A stretch of 64,000 nucleotides of DNA, from NCBI GenBank assembly GCA_026129525.1, contig JAHCHW010000012.1:1-64000 (forward strand). The letters are read 5' to 3'. This document shows, piece after piece, positions 1 to 7,682 of the stretch (positions within the stretch are counted from its first letter, which is position 1; the number at the start of each line of letters is the position of its first letter). The position numbers were made by a program, and so were the translations under genes. Under the pieces are notes generated by a model. It made no database searches, was not told where the DNA came from, and saw only the letters and a program-made list of their open reading frames with translations. Origin of the DNA: Chitinophagales bacterium (GTDB taxonomy: Bacteria; Bacteroidota; Bacteroidia; Chitinophagales; LD1).

Positions 1-73
1 AGCCGGCAGCTACACCGCCATCGTAAGCAGCGGCAACGAGGTGTACAGCAAAAAACTCATTGTGGTGAAGTAG
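1..73 (+). CDS. C-terminal end of a T9SS cargo protein (partial)
   Basis: The window opens inside a gene. The frame starting at base 2 encodes 23 residues before a TAG stop, with the pattern GSYTAIV...KKLIVVK. This is the last strand pair of a type A T9SS sorting domain, which typically reads LxxGxYxVxV...xxxKxxVxK. Such a domain directs export across the outer membrane and is normally cleaved off. Nothing can be said about the functional part, which lies outside the window. Confidence 0.75.
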   Translation, partial: AGSYTAIVSSGNEVYSKKLIVVK

Positions 74-89
74 GGAATACAATCAAAAC

Positions 90-133
90 AACAAAACAAA
101 AGGCGGAGGGAATCTTCCGCCTTTTGTTTTGTT
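90..133. terminator. Bidirectional intrinsic terminator
   Basis: A perfect inverted repeat pairs bases 91-107 with 116-132 (one further A-T pair at 90/133) around an 8-base loop. The G+C core GGCGGA/TCCGCC is flanked by A-rich and T-rich arms, so either strand gives a hairpin followed by a U-rich tract. It sits between the convergent T9SS gene fragment and purM and probably ends both transcripts. Confidence 0.85.
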
Positions 134-188
134 TGAGGGAACGGAGATAGCAAATAGATATTAAAAGGAAGCTACTCTCTGAAAAAAC

Positions 189-1358
189 TTATTCATACCT
201 AAACTCCCCATAAGGCGAGTTCAATACTACCTCGCTCTTCTCAGCCGCCTCCACGTGCCCTATTACCTGCGCGGCAATACCGAACGATTTTGCGACATCA
301 ATTATGAGGGAGGCATACTTTTCTTCTACATATACTTCCATGCGGGTGCCACAGTTTAGCACTTTGAACATTTCCTGCCATGATGTGCCCGATTCTTTTT
401 GGACGAGTTGAAATAGCGGAGGCACCGGCAGCAGATTGTTTTTTACAATGCGGAGATTTTCGATATAGTGCAGCACTTTGGTATGCGCGCCACCGGTGCA
501 GTTAATTAAACCATGCACCTGCCCGGGAATTTCTTCCAAAACTGTTTTCAAAACAGGAACAAAAGTGCGCGTAGGCGAAAGCAGCGCTTTGCCTATGTTG
601 AGCGGAGTTCCTTCCAGTGAATCGGTGAGCAGTTTGCTGCCGCTGTAAACTAAGGCGGCATCAATAGAAGCATCAAATGTTTCAGGATACTTTTCGGCAT
701 AATACTTTGCAAGCACATCGTGGCGGGCGCTGGTGAGTCCGTTGCTGCTAATGCCGCTGTTGTATTCCTCTTCGTAGGTTGCCCTTCCGTACGAAGCCAA
801 GCCTACAATGGCATCACCGGGCTTTATGTTTTGGGTAAGGACGAGATTTCCCTTCTTTAAACGAACAGTCATTGTAGCATCTACCGTGGTAGTTCGCACA
901 CAATCGCCAAGGTCGGCCGTTTCGCCTCCCATCAGTTGAATGTGCACACCAAAATCGTTCATGCGTTCAATAAATTCTTTGCTGCCTTTAATTACTTCGG
1001 CAATTACTTCACCACTTATCAAGTGCTTGTTGCGGTTAATGATGGAGGTGTATAAAAACTTATCGGCTGCGCCAATACAAACAAGGTCATCCAGATTCAT
1101 CACCATGGCATCAACCGCAATGCCTTTCCATACGCTGATGTCGCCCGTTTCTTTCCAATACAAATAGGCGAGAATAGATTTAGTGCCACTGCCATCGCTG
1201 CTCATTACATTGCAGTAGTTTTCATCACCTCCTAAGTAATCAGGATAAATTTTGCAGAATGCTTTTGGGTAAAGTCCGTGGTAAAGGTTTTTTACTGCGG
1301 CATGCACTTCTTCTTTTCCGGCTGAAACGCCCCGTTGCAGATATTTATCTTCCGCCAT
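189..1358 (-). CDS. purM: Phosphoribosylformylglycinamidine cyclo-ligase (AIR synthase)
   Basis: PurM converts formylglycinamidine ribonucleotide to aminoimidazole ribonucleotide with ATP, the fifth step of purine synthesis, in the cytoplasm. The 389-residue protein has the PurM-type glycine-rich segment DGSGTK (55-60), NLDDLVCIGA (about 88-97), GGETAD (144-149) and SNGLTSAR (205-212). It is longer than the roughly 345-residue proteobacterial enzyme and resembles the Bacteroidota form, which starts near xxYxQRGVSAxKEDVH. It is the last gene of a four-gene minus-strand operon, starting 4 bases after aroF ends. The start is an ATG. Confidence 0.93.
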   Translation of the reverse strand: MAEDKYLQRGVSAGKEEVHAAVKNLYHGLYPKAFCKIYPDYLGGDENYCNVMSSDGSGTKSILAYLYWKETGDISVWKGIAVDAMVMNLDDLVCIGAADKFLYTSIINRNKHLISGEVIAEVIKGSKEFIERMNDFGVHIQLMGGETADLGDCVRTTTVDATMTVRLKKGNLVLTQNIKPGDAIVGLASYGRATYEEEYNSGISSNGLTSARHDVLAKYYAEKYPETFDASIDAALVYSGSKLLTDSLEGTPLNIGKALLSPTRTFVPVLKTVLEEIPGQVHGLINCTGGAHTKVLHYIENLRIVKNNLLPVPPLFQLVQKESGTSWQEMFKVLNCGTRMEVYVEEKYASLIIDVAKSFGIAAQVIGHVEAAEKSEVVLNSPYGEFRYE

Positions 1359-1362
1359 TCGC

Positions 1363-2361
1363 TTACACTAATTTATAGCCCACCGCAGCGGCTACTTGTG
1401 CTAACGACACATGTAGTTTGCGGAATTCATCAAAGTTTAATTGTTGTTCGGCATCGCTCTTCGCCACTTTCGGGTTGGGGTGCGATTCAATCAGCAAACC
1501 GTCAACACCCATTGCCACACAAGCGCGTGCCAAATCGGGCACCCCGTACGCGTAACCTATAGCATGGCTGGGGTCAAGAATAACCGGCAGGTTAGTGCTT
1601 TCTTTTAACCATGCCACGCCACATAAATCGAGGGTAAAACGCGTTTTGGTTTCGAAGGTGCGAATACCGCGCTCACAGAGCATTACATTCGGGTTGCCAC
1701 CGCTTAAAATGAACTCAGCCGCCTGAACAAATTCCTGCAAAGTAGTTCCGAAGCCGCGCTTAAGCAGCACAGGCTTGTTTGTTTTTCCGCATTTGCGAAG
1801 TATGCCGTGGTCGTACATACTTTTAGCGCCTATCTGAATAATATCGGCATATTCAATCACCTCATCGGCATGGGTGCTGTCGCGCACTTCGGTAATTATT
1901 TTCAGTCCGTATTTCGCACGCATTTTGTCGAGCAGTTTCAAGCCGTCTAAACCTAAACCCTGAAAAGTATATGGCGAAGTGCGCGGCTTGTAAGCCCCTG
2001 CCCGCAATACTTTTACTCCCAACTCTACACACAGTTGTGCGGCTGCGTCAATCTGCTCCTCGCTTTCCACCGAGCAGGGACCGGTAATCACAATCGTATA
2101 ATTTGTATTGCCACCTATAGACAAATTTTCGGCAATAGTAATAGTGCGCTTATGCGAAATGTATTGCTTGCCGGCTAACTGAATATCGCTGTCGGTAATT
2201 ACAATTCTCTCAGCAACTTCTTTCAAGTCATCATCGGCCTGCTTCAGTTTTGAAGAAGTAACCAGCACCTGCTTTCCGTTTTCGAAAAGCACCGACTTAT
2301 ACTTTTGCGCCAGCGCGTCCGCCTGTTGCGGAGTAACAGTTTTTTTCAGTTCAATAATCAT
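1363..2361 (-). CDS. aroF: 3-deoxy-7-phosphoheptulonate (DAHP) synthase, type I-beta
   Basis: This enzyme condenses phosphoenolpyruvate and erythrose 4-phosphate, the first step of the shikimate pathway. Visible motifs are GPCSVES (94-100), [16 protein letters not shown] (120-135), [14 protein letters not shown] and DPSHAIG, all typical of the class also called DAHP synthase/KDO8P-synthase-like. The first 70 or so residues form the separate ferredoxin-like N-terminal domain, which in characterised relatives mediates feedback control by aromatic amino acids. The ATG abuts the stop codon of the upstream epimerase-like gene with no gap, so translation is probably coupled. 332 residues is normal for the type. 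Confidence 0.93.
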   Translation of the reverse strand: MIIELKKTVTPQQADALAQKYKSVLFENGKQVLVTSSKLKQADDDLKEVAERIVITDSDIQLAGKQYISHKRTITIAENLSIGGNTNYTIVITGPCSVESEEQIDAAAQLCVELGVKVLRAGAYKPRTSPYTFQGLGLDGLKLLDKMRAKYGLKIITEVRDSTHADEVIEYADIIQIGAKSMYDHGILRKCGKTNKPVLLKRGFGTTLQEFVQAAEFILSGGNPNVMLCERGIRTFETKTRFTLDLCGVAWLKESTNLPVILDPSHAIGYAYGVPDLARACVAMGVDGLLIESHPNPKVAKSDAEQQLNFDEFRKLHVSLAQVAAAVGYKLV

Positions 2362-3372
2362 TTATACTCGGGTAAGATTGTTCAGTAATACAGCGCCTTT
2401 CAGTTTTTTCTGTGCGTCCACCACGGGTAAAAATAGCACAATAAAACTGAGGTTGTTGAGCAGGCGAAGCATATCTGCCAGCGTAGCGCTTTCGCTAATG
2501 CCAACCGGGTTGCGGTTAATAATATTTTCGGAACTCACTTCGTTCAGGTTATCCAAATGTTTGAGCAAACCTCTGCGAATATCGGCATTGGTAACTACGC
2601 CTGTCAGTTTTCCGCGGCTGTCGGTAATCATTGCAAAGCCTTGTCCGTATTTTTCAATTTGCTGCAAAATATTTTTAAACGATGTCTCGCTTTCGGTAAC
2701 AACAGGCAAATGCGCGGCAGGAATGAAGAAGTCGGAAATGTGGTAATGCACTCCGTTGCCATTGGGTGTTTTATGAAAACTCAACACCCCTGCGCCTAGC
2801 GAAGTATGGTTCATTAAATAGCTGCCCGAAACAATTACGTGCACACCAAGCAAGCGAAGAATAAAAGCGATACTGTCGTTTATTCCACCATCTACATGTA
2901 TGCGGGTATGCGGGTAGCGATATTTGAAATCAATTATTTTTTGAAAGTTGATGCGGTTGAATGTGCCACCGCTTTGCCCGGGCACGGTTGCCATCATGAG
3001 TGCAAACGAGTAATTGTCCTCCGCTTTCTTGAATGCATTGGTGGCTGTTTCGGAAGCAAAAGCCAAGCCGTATTGCGTAGCACGCTTTTGCGGCAACTTA
3101 GGCACGCGGTTCATGTTTTCGTATTGCAGGCAGGCGTATTCAATTTTCAGTTCCTCTATTTTCGAAAAATATTTTTCAGGCTCAGAGGAAATAACATGGA
3201 GGTCAATAGGCGTAGAAGAAATTTTTCGAATGCGCTTAATGTCGTCAAACACGCTTTCATCATCGGCACAGTCAATATGCAGCATGTCAATTTCGTGAGC
3301 GTCTAACTCGCGCACTAATTCTTCGAGGCTTTTTTCTTTACTGTAAGAATATAAGGATGCCGAAATCTTCAT
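2362..3372 (-). CDS. Ribulose-phosphate 3-epimerase-like TIM barrel fused to CBS domains
   Basis: Residues 1 to about 200 read as a divergent ribulose-phosphate epimerase barrel. The four metal-binding positions of the family appear kept: H32 and D34 in LHIDCAD, H59 in IDLHV and D161 in HVDGGI. The phosphate-binding loop is altered (VPGQSGGTF instead of VNPGxGGQxF). Residues from about 215 to the end look like a CBS pair (GFAMITDSRGKLTGVVTNADIRRG...), similar to the tail of sugar-phosphate isomerases such as KdsD; CBS pairs commonly bind adenine nucleotides. The gene sits 7 bases after the ABC exporter gene and directly abuts aroF. An epimerase role and nucleotide control are inference; it could act on another sugar phosphate. 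Confidence 0.75.
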   Translation of the reverse strand: MKISASLYSYSKEKSLEELVRELDAHEIDMLHIDCADDESVFDDIKRIRKISSTPIDLHVISSEPEKYFSKIEELKIEYACLQYENMNRVPKLPQKRATQYGLAFASETATNAFKKAEDNYSFALMMATVPGQSGGTFNRINFQKIIDFKYRYPHTRIHVDGGINDSIAFILRLLGVHVIVSGSYLMNHTSLGAGVLSFHKTPNGNGVHYHISDFFIPAAHLPVVTESETSFKNILQQIEKYGQGFAMITDSRGKLTGVVTNADIRRGLLKHLDNLNEVSSENIINRNPVGISESATLADMLRLLNNLSFIVLFLPVVDAQKKLKGAVLLNNLTRV

Positions 3373-3379
3373 TATTGCT

Positions 3380-5257
3380 CTACTCTAATTCATATTGCAG
3401 GCGCAGCAGATTGCTGTACAAGCCGTTTTCCATTTCCGAAAGTTCGCTGTGCGTACCAAACTCTACAATTTTTCCTTTGTTAATCACCAATATTAAATCG
3501 GCTTCGCGAATGGTGCTTAAACGGTGAGCAATAATAAATGTTGTACGGTTTTTCATTAGTTCATTCAACGCATCTTTCACCAATTTTTCGCTTTCACTGT
3601 CAAGCGCGGAAGTTGCCTCATCTAAAATGAGAATTTTGGGATTGCGAAGAATAGCGCGGGCTATGGCAATGCGCTGTTTTTGCCCGCCCGAAAGTTTTAC
3701 TCCCCTCTCCCCTACTACGGTGTCAAATTTTTCGGGGAAAGTATTGATAAAATCAAAGGCATTGGCTTTGCGGGCTGCATTCATTATTTCTTCTTCGGTG
3801 GCATTGGTTTTTCCGTATGCAATGTTTTCGCGGATAGTGCCTCCAAACAAAATAGTATCCTGCGGAACGGTGCCGAAATTTTTCCGCAGCGCAGTAATGT
3901 TGTACTCGCGGATGCTTTTACCGTCAATCAAAATATCGCCACTGCTGAAAGGATACAAACCACTCAATAGTTTTATAATGGTTGACTTACCCGAGCCGCT
4001 GGGACCTACCAATGCAATTTTCCGTCCTGCATCTACCGAAAAAGAAAGTCCGGTAAAGAGTTCGGTATCGGGGCGCGAAGGATATGCAAAGTGCACATCG
4101 CGAAATTCCACATTACCTTTTATGGTTACCGATTGCTGTTCATCGGCTGTTTTAGTTTCGCTTTTCTCTCCTAAAATTTCGTTAATGCGCTCCGATGCGC
4201 CAATTGTTTTTTGCAACACCGAATAGCTTTCGCTTAAGCCAGCCAACGAACTTCCTATAAAAATGGTGAGCAGAAAAAACTTGATGAGGTCGCCCATGCT
4301 CATGTTGCTGCTGGCTACTTCATTTAAACCGGCATATACCAAACCTACAATGGCACCGAACATCACAAAAATGATGAACGACACAAACCCTGCGCGATAC
4401 TTAGCCGCTGTCATGCCTATGTTGGCCACATTGAGGTTAATACCGGCATACCTGCGGGTTTCGTAAGCCTCGTTGGTAAACGCCTTTACCACATCAGCCG
4501 CCTGAAAAGTTTCTTCTACAATAGTGTTCGATTCCGCCAACTCATCCTGCGCTTTGCGCGAAATTTTCCGGATAAACCGCCCGAACAACACCGCACTTAC
4601 AATCAGCAAAGGCATAATGCCGAGGATAATGAGCGTAAGCTTAACCGATACCGTAAGCAGAATAGGAATGCACACTAACGGCAGCACCAGCTGCCTTACA
4701 AAAAATGCGAGTTGGTTACTGAGCGCATCCTGCAACTGCGATACATCGGACGAAATACGCGAAGTGAGATTGCCCACGCGGTTCTCTTCGAAAAAGTAAA
4801 TAGGCAGGGTAATTATTTTCTCGTACAGTTCTCTGCGTATAGCTGCCATGGCGTGTTGGCTTACATACTCGAACAGGTAAATGCGAAAGAAGGAAAGCAC
4901 TGCCTGTATAAGCAGAATGGCTCCGAGCAAGAAACCGATTTCTTTCAGCTTTTCGGGGTGAATTTGCTCTTTGTAACTCTGCACCAAGCCGGTTATTTGT
5001 GTCAACTTAAGTGTTGCCTCGGCATCGGAATTAAGCACCTGTGCTGTTTTGTCAATTACATCTTTGGCAGGAATAGCCGCATCAATCAAATTGCCGAAAC
5101 CGCCCGGAATAAACGACACCACCCCGGTAGAAATAACCAGGCAAATCATGCCTACGGTAAACTGCCACTTGTAGGGAAGGATAAAACGGTAAATACGCAG
5201 CGCGTCCACCATTTGCTGCCGCGAAAAAAACCTGCGCTTTGCCTGTTCGCTTTTCAT
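3380..5257 (-). CDS. ABC exporter, fused permease and ATPase (MsbA/multidrug type)
   Basis: A 625-residue half-transporter. The N-terminal half carries about six hydrophobic segments (for example 35-52, 107-125, 185-225 and 290-330) as in exporter-type transmembrane domains. The C-terminal half is an ATPase with Walker A GPSGSGKST (around 417-425), signature LSGGQKQR, Walker B ILILDEATSALD and the switch histidine in IIAHRLST. It would work as a homodimer in the inner membrane, exporting lipid or a hydrophobic compound; the substrate cannot be told. It is the first gene of the operon with the epimerase-like gene, aroF and purM, whose metabolic roles do not obviously match a transporter. Confidence 0.88.
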   Translation of the reverse strand: MKSEQAKRRFFSRQQMVDALRIYRFILPYKWQFTVGMICLVISTGVVSFIPGGFGNLIDAAIPAKDVIDKTAQVLNSDAEATLKLTQITGLVQSYKEQIHPEKLKEIGFLLGAILLIQAVLSFFRIYLFEYVSQHAMAAIRRELYEKIITLPIYFFEENRVGNLTSRISSDVSQLQDALSNQLAFFVRQLVLPLVCIPILLTVSVKLTLIILGIMPLLIVSAVLFGRFIRKISRKAQDELAESNTIVEETFQAADVVKAFTNEAYETRRYAGINLNVANIGMTAAKYRAGFVSFIIFVMFGAIVGLVYAGLNEVASSNMSMGDLIKFFLLTIFIGSSLAGLSESYSVLQKTIGASERINEILGEKSETKTADEQQSVTIKGNVEFRDVHFAYPSRPDTELFTGLSFSVDAGRKIALVGPSGSGKSTIIKLLSGLYPFSSGDILIDGKSIREYNITALRKNFGTVPQDTILFGGTIRENIAYGKTNATEEEIMNAARKANAFDFINTFPEKFDTVVGERGVKLSGGQKQRIAIARAILRNPKILILDEATSALDSESEKLVKDALNELMKNRTTFIIAHRLSTIREADLILVINKGKIVEFGTHSELSEMENGLYSNLLRLQYELE

Positions 5258-5328
5258 ATCTGTTTAAACCGGGTGCAATGTTAGCATAAGTCGGGGGAAG
5301 CGGAGTTAAATTGTTTGGGGTGAACCGG

Positions 5329-5361
5329 TAAAAACAAAGAAGGTCGCCCTTGCGGACGACC
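5329..5361 (-). terminator. Intrinsic terminator after rplT
   Basis: Bases 5342-5349 pair with 5354-5361 (GGTCG/CGACC plus two further pairs across one mismatch) around a TTGC loop. Read on the minus strand the hairpin is followed by TTCTTTGTTTTTA. It lies 36 bases after the rplT stop. Confidence 0.65.
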
Positions 5362-5396
5362 AACTTTGAACCTATGAAAACACTAATAGTTAGTGA

Positions 5397-5741
5397 TTAC
5401 TTTACTTTATCAACCACTGCTTTAAAAGCAGCCGGGTTGTTTAGCGCTAAATCTGCCAAAACTTTACGGTTCAACTCAATGTTAGCGGAAGCTAATTTAG
5501 AAATGAATCTTGAATAAGTCAAGCCGTGTTCGCGAACGGCTGCGTTTATACGGGTAATCCAAAGGTTGCGAAAATCTCTCTTTTTAAGTTTGCGCCCTAC
5601 ATAAGCGTATAACCCGGCTTTTTCAACGGCATTTTTAGCTACAGTGTAAACATTGCTGCGGCTCAAGAAATAGCCTTTAGCCTGTTTTAAGATTTTCTTT
5701 CTTCTTGCTCTGGACGCTACTGCGTTAACTGAACGTGGCAT
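5397..5741 (-). CDS. rplT: 50S ribosomal protein L20
   Basis: L20 is an assembly protein of the large subunit that binds 23S rRNA. The 114-residue product starts [18 protein letters not shown] and contains the family core [20 protein letters not shown], with a basic extended N-terminus. Length is normal. It follows rpmI after about 40 bases in a two-gene unit; the usual partner infC is not upstream. A terminator follows it. Confidence 0.97.
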   Translation of the reverse strand: MPRSVNAVASRARRKKILKQAKGYFLSRSNVYTVAKNAVEKAGLYAYVGRKLKKRDFRNLWITRINAAVREHGLTYSRFISKLASANIELNRKVLADLALNNPAAFKAVVDKVK

Positions 5742-5781
5742 TTCGTGTTAATTTTTACTGTTTACAAATCCGGGAAAACGA

Positions 5782-5979
5782 TTACGCCATGCGAAGCATC
5801 AACTTCACTCTTGGCTCATCACTTTTATGAACTACGGCTGACTTTGCCAGTTCTTCTTTTCTTTTCTTACTCTTACGACCCAGCAGGTGGCGCTTAAATG
5901 CTTTAGCGCGCTTTATTTTACCCGATCCGGTTACTTTGAATCGCTTCTTGGCACCGGAATTTGTCTTTTGCTTTGGCAT
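5782..5979 (-). CDS. rpmI: 50S ribosomal protein L35
   Basis: The product of 65 residues begins [20 protein letters not shown], the classic L35 N-terminus, followed by a lysine/arginine-rich helix. A longer reading is possible from farther upstream (to 6039), but those 20 extra residues do not look like L35 and would overlap the promoter, so the ATG at 5979 is chosen. It is the first gene of the rpmI-rplT unit, with a leader of only about 15-20 bases. Confidence 0.96.
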   Translation of the reverse strand: MPKQKTNSGAKKRFKVTGSGKIKRAKAFKRHLLGRKSKKRKEELAKSAVVHKSDEPRVKLMLRMA

Positions 5980-5996
5980 AACTGCTTTAAAATTTG

Positions 5997-6033
5997 GGAC
6001 GGCAAATATAGAGATAGTTTCTACAAAACCAAA
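5997..6033 (-). promoter_or_regulatory. Promoter of rpmI-rplT (Bacteroidota -33/-7 type)
   Basis: On the minus strand TTTG (6030-6033) is followed after exactly 19 bases by TATATTTG (6003-6010), matching the Bacteroidota primary-sigma consensus TTTG-N19-TAnnTTTG. CCGTCC (5997-6002) follows the -7 box directly. The same extension occurs at rpmE2, rplE and rpoB. The start site would fall just before the L35 ATG. Confidence 0.8.
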
Positions 6034-6114
6034 CGGCATAAAAAGTTAACAGTGAAGCCGATGCAGCCTGCCTTTACAGGTCGTCTCTAACAGCACTGAA
6101 ACGGAATTTCCCCC

Positions 6115-6142
6115 CGCAGAACCTCTCGAAGAGGACTCTGCG
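6115..6142. other. Hairpin between a T9SS pseudogene and rpmI
   Basis: CGCAGA/TCTGCG and CCTCT/AGAGG pair around a CGA loop with a small internal bulge. No U-tract follows on the minus strand; GGGGGG comes next instead. It may be a 3' end structure of the upstream gene, but it is not a canonical terminator. Confidence 0.4.
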
Positions 6143-6154
6143 CGAGTGAAACTA

Positions 6155-6893
6155 TCATTGTTTTACCAGTTTTTTTACCACGCGCTGTTGCCCGGTTTGG
6201 ACGGTAACAAAGTAAAGCCCTGCGGGTAAATGAGTGATTGGAATGGTAGTGTTGGCTGAACTTAGTAGCTCTGTTTGTAGTATGCTGCCGCTTATGTTGG
6301 TTATGGTGAATACGGCAGTGTGCATTAGCTCCGGCAGGGTAATGGTGAGGTGGGTGGTGGCGGGGTTGGGGGAAAGAGATAAAGCTTCTTCTTTTAACCG
6401 CTTAACGTTGTTAATGCCGCTCACCGTAAAGTTTAAAAAAGCTGAATCATAGTAAGGGTTAGTTAAACAAGGTTCAACAGAATCCAATTCCCATGAATCA
6501 AGGAACTTTAAAAGATACCGGATAGTATAACTGCCTTGCGCTAACTTACCAAGTGCGAAAGTGTCATTTACACGATCAACCATAGGAAAAGAGCCGCTAT
6601 TCCAACAAGAAAAAATACTAATAATAGAGTGAAATTTCACTATGCGTCTGTCGTAAAACGAAGATATATTAGGATGACTCTTGTATGCGATAAAAGAAAT
6701 AGAGTCATTTTCGTTGTGATTCGCAGGTATTACTTTCATACTATCAACAAAAAGAGGACTGGATTGTGCTAAACAAAAAATGGATTTCCCACCTTTGCAC
6801 GGACAGAATTCATAAGGGTATAAGGGTTTGAGCAAAGGAATTAGAAAAGAGCAGCGATAAACAGCCTATGAGGAGAAGTTTAAAAGTTTGCAT
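6155..6893 (-). pseudogene. T9SS-sorted secreted protein, frameshifted after the signal peptide
   Basis: An ATG at 6893 begins a clear signal peptide (MQTFKLLLIGCLSLLFSNS then FAQ), but this frame stops at 6810-6812 after the residues TLIPL. A different frame, open from about 6835 to 6155, carries the rest: some 225 residues ending in a type A T9SS sorting domain (LSLSPNPATTHLTIT... LPAGLYFVTVQTGQQRVVKKLVKQ). The two overlap around the cleavage site and differ by one base (or minus two), so a single indel splits the gene. Without the signal peptide the cargo could not reach the T9SS. A sequencing error would also explain it. The middle part has no recognised domain. Confidence 0.7.
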
Positions 6894-7285
6894 AGGTTGT
6901 TGGTTTATGGTTCAGTAACAAAGAGGTGAGGTTGTTTCCCTCTTTAATAACCAAAGGAATGGAGAGTGGAAACAAAAATCAAGTACCACTTTTTGGCAAA
7001 AGTGTCAGATTTTACCCCTGTTTTTGAGGTGTTTTAGACTGCCCTATCGTGCTGTAACTGTTTACCTGTAAGGGTTTCAGCGCATTTCCGGTTTTTTCAA
7101 AAAGTGTCAGATTTTGGGGATAAAAAATACTTCGTGAAAGGCAAAAAAATGATGTTTGGGCGTTGGCGTGTGGTTGGACATGGTAAAATGAAGAGATGCA
7201 GTTTGTTTTATTAGGCACGAGTAGAGTGGTAATAAGTTGCTAACACGCCTTTATGACACTATTCGTAGCCGCTTCTGGAGACGCA
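6894..7285. other. Intergenic region without a convincing gene
   Basis: This stretch separates the broken T9SS gene from the L31 promoter. I see no coding frame with a credible product. It holds a 16-base direct repeat (listed separately) and is otherwise A+T-rich sequence without clear hairpins. It may contain the promoter of the minus-strand T9SS gene. Confidence 0.5.
6998..7115. repeat. Direct repeat pair of 16 bases, 102 bases apart
   Basis: AAAAGTGTCAGATTTT occurs at 6998-7013 and again at 7100-7115 in the same orientation. Flanks differ apart from short A/T extension. Too short to prove a mobile element; it may be a binding site pair or the remnant of a duplication. Confidence 0.6.
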
Positions 7286-7322
7286 TTTTTTCTTTTCGTC
7301 AAAAAACATACTTTTGCCGTCC
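7286..7322 (+). promoter_or_regulatory. Promoter of rpmE2
   Basis: TACTTTTG (7309-7316) fits the -7 consensus TAnnTTTG and is followed directly by CCGTCC (7317-7322). Nineteen bases upstream the -33 position reads TTTT (7286-7289), three of four consensus bases. The ATG of L31 lies about 15 bases downstream of CCGTCC. Confidence 0.65.
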
Positions 7323-7337
7323 GAAAATTATTGAGTA

Positions 7338-7583
7338 ATGAAAAAAGACATTCATCCGAGCAATTACAGAACCGTAGTGTTTAAAGATATTTCGTTAGAT
7401 AAAGCATGGTTAGGCAAAAGCACTGCCAATACCAAAGAAACCATTAAGTGGGAAGACGGCAACGAGTATCCGCTTATTAAGTTGGAAATTTCGAACGAAT
7501 CGCATCCGTTTTTTACCGGCAAAATGAAGTTTGTTGATACCGCAGGACGTATTGATAAATTCAAGAAGAAATACCAGAAGTAA
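7338..7583 (+). CDS. rpmE2: 50S ribosomal protein L31, type B (zinc-free)
   Basis: The 81-residue product begins [19 protein letters not shown] and contains [21 protein letters not shown], diagnostic of type B L31. It has no cysteine at all, so it is the zinc-independent paralogue. In other bacteria this form replaces the zinc-binding L31 under zinc limitation, but in many Bacteroidota it is the housekeeping copy. It is monocistronic, with its own promoter and terminator. Confidence 0.96.
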   Translation: MKKDIHPSNYRTVVFKDISLDKAWLGKSTANTKETIKWEDGNEYPLIKLEISNESHPFFTGKMKFVDTAGRIDKFKKKYQK

Positions 7584-7602
7584 ACAAGATTTAAGTTACT
7601 GT

Positions 7603-7630
7603 AAATGCCTTCCGCACGGAGGGCATTTTT
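7603..7630 (+). terminator. Intrinsic terminator after rpmE2
   Basis: AAATGCCTTCCG (7603-7614) pairs with CGGAGGGCATTT (7617-7628) with one G-U pair, followed by a T run. It lies 20 bases after the L31 stop. Confidence 0.8.
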
Positions 7631-7682
7631 ATTTCCTGCACTCCATTCGGGCAACTCTTTTACTTTTATTCGTTGTTAGTAT

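Noticed and set aside
7012..7218. 68-codon minus-strand frame upstream of L31
   Set aside because: It has no signal, domain or composition suggesting a real protein and it spans the direct repeats.
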